This document shows, in pieces, positions 14,636 through 23,101 of a DNA stretch of 64,000 nucleotides. Source of the DNA: a virus. Every line of letters starts with the position of its first letter. The first letter of the stretch is position 1. A program made the position numbers and the translations under genes. The DNA is taken from IMG/VR virus record IMGVR_UViG_3300049027_000047, positions 1 through 64,000 of that record. One strand, written 5' to 3'. The notes beneath the pieces are model-generated. The model ran no database searches. It saw only the letters and a program-made list of their open reading frames with translations, and was not told the DNA's origin.

Positions 14636-15619
14636 ATGGGAACGTTTGTAGATCTGGCAGGGAGGACATTTGGACGCTGGACTGTGCTTGAGTGCAGTGG
14701 CAGGGTTTCCAAGAAGTCCGGGTCCTCAGTTGGGCAGTCTACCTGGAAGTGTCAGTGCTCCTGTGGCAGGGTGAAGGAAAAGGTTCTGTACGCCTCCTTG
14801 ACCAAAGGAGGCAGTCAGTCCTGTGGGTGCCTCAGAAAAGAGACTTGGGTTGCCAAGAAAAAGCATGGCCTATCCAAGAGCACTGAGATGGTAATCTATC
14901 AGAGCATGAAGACCCGGTGCCTGAATGAGCAGCATGCGAGCTTTAAGCGGTACGGAGCAAGGGGTATCACCGTTTGCGAACGATGGCAGGGAGAGGGTGG
15001 GTTTGAACGGTTCTACTCGGACATGGGGGAACGGCCTTCCTTGAATCACACGCTGGAGCGAAAGGATAACAACGGCCCCTACTCACCTGAGAACTGTATC
15101 TGGGCTACTCGCAGGGAACAAAACAGGAACAAGGCAAGTAATGTCTGGGTTGGGTGGAACGGAAAGGAGATGATCCTGAGCGATGTATGCGAATTGGAGG
15201 GAGTGGACAAGGCCACCGTCAGCTATGGCATAAGGCAGCTTGGAATGCAGGCATGGGACGCGGTTAAGCGGGCCAGAGACCTAGGTACCACGCCAAAGTC
15301 CACCGCAAGACCTTTAACAGGCCAGAGAGTGCGCAATGGCGTGACGTGGGATGATGTGGACTGGTCAAAGTCCAACATCGAGATCGCCGCCATAAAAGGT
15401 GTCACCACTCAATCTGTCGGGAATCAACGAAAACTCCGATCTCCTGACCTGAAAGGAACTCCCCGACAAAAAGGCACCGTTCAGAAACCCAACCAGGAAT
15501 CTGACCCTTTCGAAGGCATCGACTGGGGTCGATGCTCTATTGATCTGGTGGTGGATGCCACCGGAAAATCCAGAGACGAGGTAGTTCGAGCACGAAAGAA
15601 GGCTCTGGGATTGAAGTAG
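14636..15619 (+). CDS. HNH-like homing endonuclease candidate
   Basis: A 327-residue protein. It opens GRTFGRWTVLE, has a zinc-type CxCSCG...SCGCL pair (residues about 40-70), then the block RYGARGITVCERW, FYSDMGERP, DNNGPYSPENCIWAT and EQNRN. This block defines a phage family generally annotated as HNH or AP2-type endonuclease. Two or three helix-turn-helix-like repeats follow (GVDKATVSYGIRQLG; SNIEIAAIKGVTTQSVGNQ). Paralogue at 36563-37258. It has its own promoter, typical of mobile genes. Confidence 0.7.
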   Translation: MGTFVDLAGRTFGRWTVLECSGRVSKKSGSSVGQSTWKCQCSCGRVKEKVLYASLTKGGSQSCGCLRKETWVAKKKHGLSKSTEMVIYQSMKTRCLNEQHASFKRYGARGITVCERWQGEGGFERFYSDMGERPSLNHTLERKDNNGPYSPENCIWATRREQNRNKASNVWVGWNGKEMILSDVCELEGVDKATVSYGIRQLGMQAWDAVKRARDLGTTPKSTARPLTGQRVRNGVTWDDVDWSKSNIEIAAIKGVTTQSVGNQRKLRSPDLKGTPRQKGTVQKPNQESDPFEGIDWGRCSIDLVVDATGKSRDEVVRARKKALGLK

Positions 15620-15685
15620 CACCCCTCCATGAAGTCCAGGCAGTCCGTAAATCCCTGCTGGAGATCGGTAGAATCTAAACCCACT

Positions 15686-15922
15686 ATGAAAAGACGATCC
15701 TTCTTCTCGCAACTGGCCATCGCAGTCACCTCTGCGGTCTTCGCCTCCTCTGTGGAGGTCTTTGGAGTCAAACCTCAGCCTGTCTTCTTCAACTTCTTCT
15801 TCGCGGACTTCGGCGACTGGCCCAAATCTGGGAACTGGTTTGCCGGAATGGTGGAGGGACCTTCTCCCATCGTGAGGCCAGAAAGAGTTGTTGAATACCT
15901 TGAGAGGGCGCTGAAGCCGTGA
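15686..15922 (+). CDS. small exported protein, 78 aa
   Basis: The ATG at 15686 gives MKRRSFFSQLAIAVTSAVFAS, a textbook signal peptide (basic start, hydrophobic core, Ala-x-Ser end), with a possible twin-arginine flavour (KRRSFF). The mature part is about 55 residues and Phe/Pro-rich. Function unknown. Confidence 0.6.
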   Translation: MKRRSFFSQLAIAVTSAVFASSVEVFGVKPQPVFFNFFFADFGDWPKSGNWFAGMVEGPSPIVRPERVVEYLERALKP

Positions 15923-15967
15923 ATCTACCAATAGAACCCCGAACCCCAACCCGCACAACACACCACT

Positions 15968-16195
15968 ATGAACTACACCATTGAAGACAATGTACCCCTC
16001 CCCGCTTGCCGTCAGGGCCTTAAAGGAGGATACTCTGGCACCGTCAGGAGCCTGAAACCCGGACAGAGTTTCTTCTGCGGCGATAATCCAAGAAGCTCAA
16101 TTCAGAGCCAGACATGGGCGATCGCTAAGAAAACAGGGGCCAAGTTCTCTGTCTGCAAAGAGGAAGAGGGGTTCCGGGTCTTCCGAATCAGTTAA
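15968..16195 (+). CDS. conserved small phage protein, 75 aa
   Basis: Layout YxIEDxVPLP, LKPGQSFF, AIAKKTGAKFSVCKEEEGFRVFRI matches a very widespread small phage protein of unknown role. The C-terminal helix-strand resembles a DNA-binding unit. It is well spaced from its neighbours. Confidence 0.7.
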   Translation: MNYTIEDNVPLPACRQGLKGGYSGTVRSLKPGQSFFCGDNPRSSIQSQTWAIAKKTGAKFSVCKEEEGFRVFRIS

Positions 16196-16222
16196 ACCGA
16201 AATCCAAGATCACCGACAAACC

Positions 16223-16375
16223 ATGAAATTCACCGAACGATTCAAATGGACATTCCACAACCTTGTTGCCCACCCACTCAGTGAGGTGGCTTGGCTTTTT
16301 GGAATGACAAAGCTTTCCAACTGGATTCACGATGCTTCTATTCCAAAGCACAACCCAGGAGAGGGGCGTGGTTAG
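16223..16375 (+). CDS. conserved 50-aa phage protein
   Basis: MKFTERFKWTFHNLVAHPLSEV followed by LSNWIHDASIPKH matches a tiny protein found in many phages of aquatic bacteria (FHNLVAHPL...LxDWxHD). The function is unknown. Predicted amphipathic or membrane-associated helix. Confidence 0.65.
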   Translation: MKFTERFKWTFHNLVAHPLSEVAWLFGMTKLSNWIHDASIPKHNPGEGRG

Positions 16376-16416
16376 CATGATTTCAGTTTTTAATCCTTAA
16401 CCCAGCACCCAAGACC

Positions 16417-16692
16417 ATGTTTGAAATTGGAGAAAAGGCAGTATGCATCGACGATTCGCCAGGATCTGTGCCAAGCACATCCTGTGTGGAGAAGGGGAAA
16501 ATCTACGTCGTTCGATCCTTCGAGGCAGAAACCGCTCTGCACTGGGCGGTCAGCCAGCTTGTTGGAATCGAGGGCGACTGGTTCGTTCACCGCTTCCGTA
16601 AGCTCTCTGACATCCAGCAGGAAAACAGGGAGAAGCGAAGGAAGAAGGGCCTTTTAGGGCGCGTTGGACCACGAGGTTTCTCGGTAGAGTAA
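16417..16692 (+). CDS. hypothetical SH3-like protein, 91 aa
   Basis: Begins MFEIGEKAVCIDDS with the pattern of small beta-barrels (KGKIYVVRSF, WFVHRFRKL), common in phages as DUF-type proteins with an N-terminal GxxVVCID strand. The basic C-terminus could bind nucleic acid. Confidence 0.6.
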   Translation: MFEIGEKAVCIDDSPGSVPSTSCVEKGKIYVVRSFEAETALHWAVSQLVGIEGDWFVHRFRKLSDIQQENREKRRKKGLLGRVGPRGFSVE

Positions 16693-16700
16693 GACTAAAA

Positions 16701-16714
16701 TCTGTCACAACAGA
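16701..16714. repeat. dispersed palindrome copy 8
   Basis: Core TCTGTCACAACAGA, intergenic, 6 nt before the ATG at 16721. Confidence 0.9.
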
Positions 16715-16720
16715 AAACCT

Positions 16721-16978
16721 ATGACACAAGAACAACGAGAAGAGATTGAAGAACTTATCGGAATGATTGTTGCAGGCCAAGGGACGAGTCAGGCCCTTTA
16801 TGCAGAGGATTTGCTTTCACTGGCCAGCTTCGCCCGTCAGCAACTCAACCTGCGGGTGGATGGGGAGAAGCTGAGGCAGGAAATTTGGAAGAGATTCACG
16901 GCCAACATCAAGCCCAAGCACAACGCTGAACTTGAAGCCCTCGTCATGGAATGCCTCACTACGGAGGAGAAGTTTTAA
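16721..16978 (+). CDS. hypothetical helical protein, 85 aa
   Basis: An acidic, all-helical protein (MTQEQREEIEELIGMIVAGQG). Its stop overlaps the next start by one base (TAATG). The palindrome 6 nt upstream could regulate this gene and the coupled string to 18182. Confidence 0.6.
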   Translation: MTQEQREEIEELIGMIVAGQGTSQALYAEDLLSLASFARQQLNLRVDGEKLRQEIWKRFTANIKPKHNAELEALVMECLTTEEKF

Positions 16979-17229
16979 TGGACTCGTTTGCCATCTTTAA
17001 TCATCCATTCGACCTTCGAGGCATGAAACCCGGAGATAAATTCCGTGGGTGCAGGGTTCGTAAAATCCAGATTCATCCTGACTGCGCTTACCCATCTTGT
17101 GATGGATGGAACATCTACGATTTCACACAAGAAGATTCGGATATGATGGAGTTTGATCCAAGTTATGGGCGAGGGCACCCTGATTTGGAGAAGATTGGCT
17201 ACGACCAGAAAGCGGAGGAGAAGGAATGA
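16978..17229 (+). CDS. hypothetical protein, 83 aa
   Basis: Starts at the ATG overlapping the upstream stop. A Shine-Dalgarno-like GGAGGAG lies upstream. It contains FDLRGMKPGDKFRGCRVRKIQ, a small beta protein. No family is recognised. Confidence 0.6.
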   Translation: MDSFAIFNHPFDLRGMKPGDKFRGCRVRKIQIHPDCAYPSCDGWNIYDFTQEDSDMMEFDPSYGRGHPDLEKIGYDQKAEEKE

Positions 17230-17507
17230 GCGAAGAACTTGAACCATACAAATACTCGCCTCCTGCTATGGAGGAAAGCTGGGGCTACAGATTTGCCATT
17301 GAATCCAGCCGATTCATCTACTTCAACGGCAGATATCCCAAGGAGGCATTCGTCTCCAACAAACTGATTGAAAGTATGAAGAAGGACCTTGCCAGATTTG
17401 AGATAATTAAGGACTCCAGTCTTCCTCTGATGCCAGACGGCTCATACGGAACCTACAATGACATCACCATCTACTCAACCTCCAAACCCGGCATCACTTT
17501 CGCATGA
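17226..17507 (+). CDS. hypothetical protein, 93 aa
   Basis: 4-nt overlaps with genes on both sides and a GGAGGAGAAGG ribosome-binding site. Mixed alpha/beta with many Tyr (YKYSPPAMEES...). Not recognised. Confidence 0.6.
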   Translation: MSEELEPYKYSPPAMEESWGYRFAIESSRFIYFNGRYPKEAFVSNKLIESMKKDLARFEIIKDSSLPLMPDGSYGTYNDITIYSTSKPGITFA

Positions 17508-17659
17508 GCGAGAAAGAACAGATCGACAGGTTCTCCAAAGAACTGGTGGCCCTCATCAACCGCTATCGGGCTGAATATGAACTCACCCTGGCCTCCGCAG
17601 TAGGAGTTCTGGAGGTGGTGAAACATGAACTCATCCACGAACAAATCACTGAAGAATGA
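17504..17659 (+). CDS. hypothetical helical protein, 51 aa
   Basis: Begins MSEKEQIDRFSKELVALINRYR and is entirely helical. Overlaps both neighbours by 4 nt (ATGA). Its size and pattern recall small phage proteins with a regulatory role, but nothing specific is recognised. Confidence 0.55.
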   Translation: MSEKEQIDRFSKELVALINRYRAEYELTLASAVGVLEVVKHELIHEQITEE

Positions 17660-17904
17660 GCGAAGATCAAGAAACAAAACGACTGCTGGACCTGTTGGAC
17701 AGGACTCTGGAAGAACTTCACCGGGAAGGAATGGAGCACATCCAGATCCTCGCCTGCTGGAATGAGCAGGGAGAATCTAGATCCCTCTTTCGCGGGACTG
17801 GGAACTTCTACGCCAGATTCGGAACGGCTCATGAGTTCCTGGATTTTCAGAGGGCAAGGTCTCACCACGAGACCAAAAGAAGGGAATACTCAGACGAACC
17901 ATGA
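17656..17904 (+). CDS. hypothetical protein, 82 aa
   Basis: Begins MSEDQETKRLLDLLDRTLEELH; helical N-terminus then a short beta part with HIQILACWNEQGES. Overlaps both neighbours by 4 nt. Not recognised. Confidence 0.6.
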   Translation: MSEDQETKRLLDLLDRTLEELHREGMEHIQILACWNEQGESRSLFRGTGNFYARFGTAHEFLDFQRARSHHETKRREYSDEP

Positions 17905-18182
17905 ACACCATCACCTCCGCCTTCCAAGAAGACGCCCAGCATGTCATCGGCCCTGACAACCATCGCTGGTACAAGTACGTGGTCTCCTACAGAGACAAGA
18001 GAGGCATCGAGTACAACTTCGACATCTACGCCACCTCTGACAAGGACGCGCTAGAACGTCTGGACAGAATCCAGCAAGGAAACCTCGAAGCATTCCAGTG
18101 CTACGCCACCATCCCTGTCACTCCATTGAGCAAGGTATGGGTGCCGCTTTTGGTCTGGTGGAAGAGCCTGTTCAAGTCTTGA
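17901..18182 (+). CDS. hypothetical protein, 93 aa
   Basis: Contains RWYKYVVSYRDKRGIEYNFD and ATSDKDALERLDRIQQG, a beta-strand pair and helix as in small phage proteins that handle nucleotide or peptide ligands. Last gene of the overlapping string 16721-18182. Confidence 0.6.
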   Translation: MNTITSAFQEDAQHVIGPDNHRWYKYVVSYRDKRGIEYNFDIYATSDKDALERLDRIQQGNLEAFQCYATIPVTPLSKVWVPLLVWWKSLFKS

Positions 18183-18216
18183 TTTAGCACTCCAAACGGT
18201 TCACATTGCCAGCAAC

Positions 18217-18615
18217 ATGAAAAACCTCGTCATACTCTATCGGGCCTCCCAGTTCATCGTCCACAGATTCCACAACATCACCAAAGGACCGTCGTTCTTC
18301 CAAGACCACGAGTTCTTCGGAGACCTCTACCCAGCATACGAGACTGCCTACGACCAGATTGTAGAGAGAATGATGGGGCTGGATCAGAAACTGGACCTCA
18401 ACGCCATCAACACCGAAGCCGCCAAAACGGCCTCAGCATTCACCGACTCCTCCCCAGAGAGCATGTTCCGGCAGCTCCTGAAGATCGAGAAGACCTTGCA
18501 GGAAAATCTCACCAAAGAGATCCCCAAAGCCACCCAAGGCACTGCCAACCTGCTGGCCCAACTGGCAGATGACTCAGAATCCAGGGTGTACAAGATCAAG
18601 CAACGGCAGGCTTGA
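18217..18615 (+). CDS. Dps/ferritin-like helical protein, 132 aa (tentative)
   Basis: All-helical with HNITKGPSFFQDHEFFGDLYPAYETAYDQIVERM, the spacing and H/D/E residues of a Dps-like or other ferritin-fold four-helix bundle. If Dps-like it would bind DNA or iron. Metal-ligand completeness cannot be judged by eye, so the call is tentative. Its stop lies inside the promoter of the next gene. Confidence 0.4.
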   Translation: MKNLVILYRASQFIVHRFHNITKGPSFFQDHEFFGDLYPAYETAYDQIVERMMGLDQKLDLNAINTEAAKTASAFTDSSPESMFRQLLKIEKTLQENLTKEIPKATQGTANLLAQLADDSESRVYKIKQRQA

Positions 18616-18639
18616 CCGGAACAATAGCTTTGCTAATAT
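18612..18639 (+). promoter_or_regulatory. promoter with TAGCTTTGC spacer motif
   Basis: -35 TTGACC (18612-18617), 16 bp spacer ending TAGCTTTGC, -10 TAATAT (18634-18639). The short leader that follows contains a palindrome copy (18653-18666). Confidence 0.75.
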
Positions 18640-18652
18640 CAGGTCCTGTAAA

Positions 18653-18666
18653 TCTGTTGCAACAGA
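18653..18666. repeat. dispersed palindrome copy 9
   Basis: Core TCTGTTGCAACAGA, between the promoter at 18612 and the ATG at 18673, 6 nt from the ATG: an operator-like position. Confidence 0.9.
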
Positions 18667-18672
18667 AAACGC

Positions 18673-19176
18673 ATGAGTGAAACCGCTGCCGCCAGACATA
18701 TTCTGGCCCCTTACTGCAAAGGACTTGGACTGGACCTCGGTTTCGGAGGGGACAAGGTTGTGCCAGAAGCCCTATCCTTCGACCTTCACCAGAAATACAC
18801 GCACGTAGGGGGTGACGCCCAGATCCTGCAAGGGGACTGTCGAAACCTGTCATTCATCTGCGATGGGGTGTTGGACTACTGCTACTCCAGCCACCTTTTG
18901 GAGGACCTGTGGTTCCATGAGTTGAAGCAGACGCTGGCGGAGTGGAGACGGGTCCTGAAACCGGGAGGACTGCTTATCACCCTCTGCCCAGACCAGCAGG
19001 TGTACTCTTTTCACTGTCAGAGGACAGGCCAACCCTACAATGAAGCACACAAAGAGCCCACGTTCTCCCTGTCCACATTCACAGAGGTAGCTCGCTCGGT
19101 CGGCAACTGGGAGACGGTTCTGGAGATCCCTCTGTTCAACACCTACTCGTTTGTCAGCATCCTTCGCAAGGCATGA
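18673..19176 (+). CDS. class I SAM-dependent methyltransferase
   Basis: A 167-residue Methyltransf_11-type enzyme. Motif I is LGLDLGFGGDK (residues about 17-26), followed by ALSFDLHQKY, an acidic GDCRNL, and the post-core EWRRVLKPGGLLITLCPD. Substrate not evident. It opens a cassette with two further methyltransferases and a glycosyltransferase, so a glycan or small-molecule target is likelier than DNA. Confidence 0.85.
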   Translation: MSETAAARHILAPYCKGLGLDLGFGGDKVVPEALSFDLHQKYTHVGGDAQILQGDCRNLSFICDGVLDYCYSSHLLEDLWFHELKQTLAEWRRVLKPGGLLITLCPDQQVYSFHCQRTGQPYNEAHKEPTFSLSTFTEVARSVGNWETVLEIPLFNTYSFVSILRKA

Positions 19177-19235
19177 AGTTCTTCATCATCAGCCCTGATG
19201 CCCACGGGAGGGTGGATGGATGGAACCAATTCTGA
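19173..19235 (+). pseudogene. 20-aa remnant of a gene start
   Basis: An ATG overlapping the previous stop by 4 nt encodes MKFFIISPDAHGRVDGWNQF and stops. This looks like the beginning of a longer enzyme truncated by deletion; a coupling-only leader is the alternative. Confidence 0.3.
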
Positions 19236-19251
19236 AACACCTTGACCTTCT

Positions 19252-19866
19252 ATGAGCAACATCACCAAGATTTCATGGCTGGAACCTTCTTCAATCCTCG
19301 ACTGCGGGGCATGGCTTGGTCACTGGGCCATGGAGGCGCATCGCGTCTGGCCTTATGCATCCATCCACTGTGTTGAGGGCAATCCGGCCTGTGAGGAGGC
19401 GCTGAAACTCACGGGGTTCCCTTATCAGATCGCCATGCTGGGAGAATATCACACCTCCAAGACCTACTACAAACAGGAAGGGACGGACATCGGGACCGGA
19501 AATGGACTGTATCGGGAGAATTCCCAGTGGTTTGAGAGATGCACGAGCGAGGAAGTGGACATTGTGCCTCTGGAATCCTTGTTCCCGCCAGACGCCCAGT
19601 TCGACCTGATCAAGCTCGACCTGCAAGGGGCAGAGATTGACGCCATGATGGGAGGACGAGACATTATTAAGAGGGCAAAAGCCCTGCTGATTGAGACATC
19701 AGTATCCAACTACAACCAAGGAGCACCCATGCAAGATCAAGTCATTGGATTTTGCAGGGCCATTGGTTTCCCATACTATCAAGCCATTGAAAACATCCAT
19801 CATCCCGCGAACCCATCCCTCCTGATTCAGCAGGATCTGTTGTTTACGCCCACATTTATAGGTTAA
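19252..19866 (+). CDS. FkbM-type methyltransferase
   Basis: A 204-residue enzyme. Motif I LDCGAWLGHW is at residues 17-26, IHCVEGNP follows, and KLDLQGAEIDAMMGG (residues about 124-138) is the FkbM hallmark. FkbM enzymes O-methylate sugars and polyketides. Neighbouring glycosyltransferases suggest a sugar substrate. Confidence 0.85.
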   Translation: MSNITKISWLEPSSILDCGAWLGHWAMEAHRVWPYASIHCVEGNPACEEALKLTGFPYQIAMLGEYHTSKTYYKQEGTDIGTGNGLYRENSQWFERCTSEEVDIVPLESLFPPDAQFDLIKLDLQGAEIDAMMGGRDIIKRAKALLIETSVSNYNQGAPMQDQVIGFCRAIGFPYYQAIENIHHPANPSLLIQQDLLFTPTFIG

Positions 19867-19874
19867 AGCAACAC

Positions 19875-20597
19875 ATGAAACATTCTCACGGCTTCAACCC
19901 ATCACCTGCCCACCCAGAGTACGAAATCTGCGAAGGGTGCGGGTCTCTCCACCGCATTAAAGATGTCGCGCCTGCATCCATCTACCAAACAGGGTACTGG
20001 AACCGGAAGGGATTCTCAAACCTACAGGAACAGGTTTTCAACGTCTCCCAGTTCAAGTCACACAAGGGGCTCGCCAAGGTGGAAGCGGTCATGCAGTACG
20101 CTGGAAAAGGCTCCCATGCTCTTGAGCTTGCCTGCGCCCCAGGATCGCTCTTGAAGGCACTGAGAGGGCATTACGACCATGTTGTAGGAGTGGAAGTTGA
20201 TCCGTCTTACCGGCAGCCCATGCTGGACATCATCCAAGGCGATGCAGCGATGGTGTTCGGTACGTTCCCGGAGGTCTCCAAGGCATGGCCCAGCGAGTCC
20301 TTTGACTTCATCTGTGGTTTAGACCTGTTCGAACACATCGACGACGGAGAGGCGTTCATGGCTGAGATCCTCCGGCTTCTCAAACCTGATGGAACTGTGG
20401 TGCTCATGTCTCCGTTCCAGACCAAGGAAGAACCATTGGATGAAGGCCAGTTCTGTGGAGAGCATGTCTGGCTCTATTCTGAATCCTTCATCAAGGAGTG
20501 GTTTGGAGAGATGTTCAAATCTGTCGTGACAGATAAATGGATTCACAACCACAACATCGTTGTCGGAAAGGGGAAGAAGACCAAGAAAGAAAAATAG
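19875..20597 (+). CDS. SAM methyltransferase with N-terminal zinc ribbon
   Basis: A 240-residue Methyltransf_23-like enzyme. It opens with YEICEGCGSLH (zinc-type CxxC), then motif I ALELACAPGSLL at about residues 77-88, VVGVEVDP, CGLDLFEHIDD, and RLLKPDGTVVLMSPF. The N-terminal zinc ribbon is typical of sugar C-methyltransferases. The palindrome at 20520 codes for Ser-Val-Val-Thr-Asp near its end. Confidence 0.85.
   Translation: MKHSHGFNPSPAHPEYEICEGCGSLHRIKDVAPASIYQTGYWNRKGFSNLQEQVFNVSQFKSHKGLAKVEAVMQYAGKGSHALELACAPGSLLKALRGHYDHVVGVEVDPSYRQPMLDIIQGDAAMVFGTFPEVSKAWPSESFDFICGLDLFEHIDDGEAFMAEILRLLKPDGTVVLMSPFQTKEEPLDEGQFCGEHVWLYSESFIKEWFGEMFKSVVTDKWIHNHNIVVGKGKKTKKEK
20520..20533. repeat. dispersed palindrome copy 10
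   Basis: Core TCTGTCGTGACAGA, inside the methyltransferase gene near its 3' end. Confidence 0.9.
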
Positions 20598-20598
20598 C

Positions 20599-21630
20599 AT
20601 GCTTACCAGCTCGACATTTGGGGATTGCGGAGATGGTGTGTACGTGGGGTGCATTCTCCACGAATTGGGAGGCAAACACCGATTCTTGTTTGAGCGATGC
20701 ACTGCCACCAAAGGCGTCACCAACCTGCGTCCTCTCATGCCTCTGATGCAATCCCAGCCCTACATTGAGGAGTGCCGCAACGCGACAGCTGGCGATGTCA
20801 TCCAATGGCAGTCAGGCAAATTCAGGGATATTGGGGCACACTCTCCAACGCTTACGCTGATTGCAGCCCACCTGAAGCACTACAACCAATTCTTCCGCAC
20901 CTCTCACAGGTTCACCGGAGATCGCCCGTGGATCTACGCTGACAAATCTCCAAAGTCTGATGGCAAAATAATCATCAACAGGACTTTCAGGTACAGGAAT
21001 CCCAACTTCCAGTGGAAGCAGGTGGTGGATTTCTACGGAGACAAGATTCTCTTCATCGGAGCACCCAACGAGCATGAAGATTTCTGCAATCAGTTTGGAT
21101 TCGTGGAATACAAGCCCACCAAAGACCTCCTAGAAGCCGCCCAACTGATTGCTGGGTCTCTCCTGTTCATTGGGAACCAGAGCGTCTGCGGGGCGATAGC
21201 TCAAGGGCTGCATCATCCGATCATCACAGAAGTGGCGATGCACATCCCTGACTGCATTTTCAAGAGGGACAACGCCCAATACTGCTATAACGGGGAAGTG
21301 ACGCTCCCCGGCTTCGACAAGCCGGACCTTAAGATCCCGGCAGTCAAGATCACCCCTGGTCGCCCCAGCACTGTCACCACGCCTCCTGGACAATGGCAGT
21401 ACGGCCCCTACAAGAGCTATTCCGCGGCTGATCTGGTCAACACCGTGAGACGTGCGGACTCCTCAGAAGACACTCCAGACCTTCTGGATCGCATTCTCCA
21501 GTTTAATGTCATGCGCTGCCCTGACTTCTTCATCGACCAAGGAGCCATCACCGGGTACAAGCGGGTGGAACAGGCCAGACTCAACGCTGGATATCCGCCA
21601 AGAGATTTTCGGGCCATAATCGGCATGTAG
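20599..21630 (+). CDS. GT-B glycosyltransferase-like protein
   Basis: A 343-residue protein starting one base after the methyltransferase stop. The C-terminal half has DKILFIGAPNEHEDF, LLEAAQLIAGSLLFIGNQSVCGAIAQGL and PIITEVA: the nucleotide-sugar-binding Rossmann half of GT9/GT-B-like enzymes (FIGNQS...AIA). Phage relatives occur next to FkbM enzymes. Acceptor unknown; virion or host-surface glycan are both possible. Confidence 0.6.
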   Translation: MLTSSTFGDCGDGVYVGCILHELGGKHRFLFERCTATKGVTNLRPLMPLMQSQPYIEECRNATAGDVIQWQSGKFRDIGAHSPTLTLIAAHLKHYNQFFRTSHRFTGDRPWIYADKSPKSDGKIIINRTFRYRNPNFQWKQVVDFYGDKILFIGAPNEHEDFCNQFGFVEYKPTKDLLEAAQLIAGSLLFIGNQSVCGAIAQGLHHPIITEVAMHIPDCIFKRDNAQYCYNGEVTLPGFDKPDLKIPAVKITPGRPSTVTTPPGQWQYGPYKSYSAADLVNTVRRADSSEDTPDLLDRILQFNVMRCPDFFIDQGAITGYKRVEQARLNAGYPPRDFRAIIGM

Positions 21631-21631
21631 G

Positions 21632-21659
21632 ACTTGCAAATTAAAAGCTTACCTAGTAT
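21632..21659 (+). promoter_or_regulatory. promoter with AGCTTACC spacer motif
   Basis: -35 ACTTGC (21632-21637), 16 bp, -10 TAGTAT (21654-21659), then 11 nt to the ATG at 21671: leader of about 4 nt. Confidence 0.5.
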
Positions 21660-21670
21660 TCTCAACTCCA

Positions 21671-23101
21671 ATGCGTTTCGTCGTTCCCGTCAGCCAGAGT
21701 GACCGTCATCTGTTGTCTAAGCGGATCGAGGTGTTTAAGCACCTTGGAGGGTGGAAGAACCACCACCTCCTCTTTGCTCCTGCCCCATCCTGTCTGGCAG
21801 AGGTTGAAAAAGTTGCTGAGGAGATGCGACCCTACTGTCCGAATGTCGAAGTCCGTGCGGTGGTACGTGAACCCTCTGGAGGATGGCCGGAAGCCTGCAA
21901 CAAGCACTTCCACGATACTGTCAACCTCCTCGGAAAACTCAGCAACCACCTCAACTGGTTCTTCTTGGAATTGGATTGCAATCCCCTCCGCCAAGGGTGG
22001 CAGGACGCGTTGGAAACAGCCTACAACTCTGGTGGAAAACCGTTCTGTGGGCACGTCCGTCCTACTTCCGAGGTGACAAGCCCTCCGCTAAAAGGGTCGC
22101 ACATGGTTGGAGCGGGAATGTATCCCTTCAACTTCCATGTCATCGCTGCTGCTGAATACCCGTATTTGGCACCAAAAGTACCGTTTGATGTGACTCTGCG
22201 GTGGAGGGTGCTTCAAAGTGGTGTGACGCACACGGACTTGATCGCCCACCGTCATTCTACCAAGGAGTACACTCTGGAAGGTCCGGTTTTGATTCCCAAT
22301 GAAGGGACACCTGTGGACATCAACGGTACCGCCTTGGTACACGGGTGCAAGGATGACAGTCTGGCTGATCTGGTGCTCTCGGGCGCTCTGGATTCTTTCC
22401 CTCCGCTTATCAAAGCTGCTCCAGCTGCCGTAAAGGCTGAGGTGACGACCAAGGCGCATGTCCCATCTCTGGAGTCTCAGCTTTCCTCGGCAGGCTACAG
22501 GAGCATCATGAAGGGTGTCTGGGCGCACTCAACGGTTTCCAACGAGTCGATTGCCAACCATCTTGGAGTCAAGACTGAGGTTCAGGCATCCAAGCCGCCC
22601 CTCACAGATATGGATTACGCTATCATGCGGGAAAGACGCAAGCTTGAGTCCCAGCCTGTTGTGGTCCCACAAGTTTCTCAGGAGGAATCTGTTGCAACAG
22701 ATTTGCCTCAACCAATTTCCGAAAGTCAGCATGGTATTCAGGGAGAACCTGAATCGGGTCTGGTGACACCTCATGAAACACTGATCTCGGAAGATACATC
22801 GCCAGAGCCGGGCGCTGATAATGCGGCTCCTCCTATTCATACCGTGACTGAGGACACGGGGCATCAAGGGGAAAGATGTGATGCCAGTTCAGTAGCTGCG
22901 TCCGGCAGTGAATCCCAGACCGGACAATCTTTCATCGACGATCTCACTCTCAAGGTGGCCCGATCCAAGCCCAAGCGCATCCGGGATTGGGCAGAAGAGT
23001 TGCAAGTTACTCACGAAGAACTAAGATCGCTGATTAACAGCCATCCTGAGTCCCGGTTGAAGATCGCCACCGCAGGCTGGTTGAGCATCGCCTCTGCATA
23101 A
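21671..23101 (+). CDS. glycosyltransferase-like N-domain with long linker and HTH-like C-domain
   Basis: A 476-residue protein. Residues 1-215 resemble GT-A phage glycosyltransferases (PSGGWPEACNKHF, WFFLELDCNPLRQGWQDAL, with ELDCN as the probable acidic metal motif). Residues about 300-430 are low-complexity and acidic. The last 60 residues (KRIRDWAEELQVTHEELRSLI, then KIATAGWLSIA) form a helix-turn-helix-like unit. It overlaps the portal start by one base, a placement seen in other phages. Confidence 0.6.
   Translation: MRFVVPVSQSDRHLLSKRIEVFKHLGGWKNHHLLFAPAPSCLAEVEKVAEEMRPYCPNVEVRAVVREPSGGWPEACNKHFHDTVNLLGKLSNHLNWFFLELDCNPLRQGWQDALETAYNSGGKPFCGHVRPTSEVTSPPLKGSHMVGAGMYPFNFHVIAAAEYPYLAPKVPFDVTLRWRVLQSGVTHTDLIAHRHSTKEYTLEGPVLIPNEGTPVDINGTALVHGCKDDSLADLVLSGALDSFPPLIKAAPAAVKAEVTTKAHVPSLESQLSSAGYRSIMKGVWAHSTVSNESIANHLGVKTEVQASKPPLTDMDYAIMRERRKLESQPVVVPQVSQEESVATDLPQPISESQHGIQGEPESGLVTPHETLISEDTSPEPGADNAAPPIHTVTEDTGHQGERCDASSVAASGSESQTGQSFIDDLTLKVARSKPKRIRDWAEELQVTHEELRSLINSHPESRLKIATAGWLSIASA
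22688..22701. repeat. dispersed palindrome copy 11
   Basis: Core TCTGTTGCAACAGA in the low-complexity part of the 21671-23101 gene (reads Ser-Val-Ala-Thr-Asp). Confidence 0.9.

Noticed and set aside
15365-15961. Reverse 198-codon frame antisense to the HNH-like gene
   Set aside because: Low-quality composition, overlapping well-supported forward genes.
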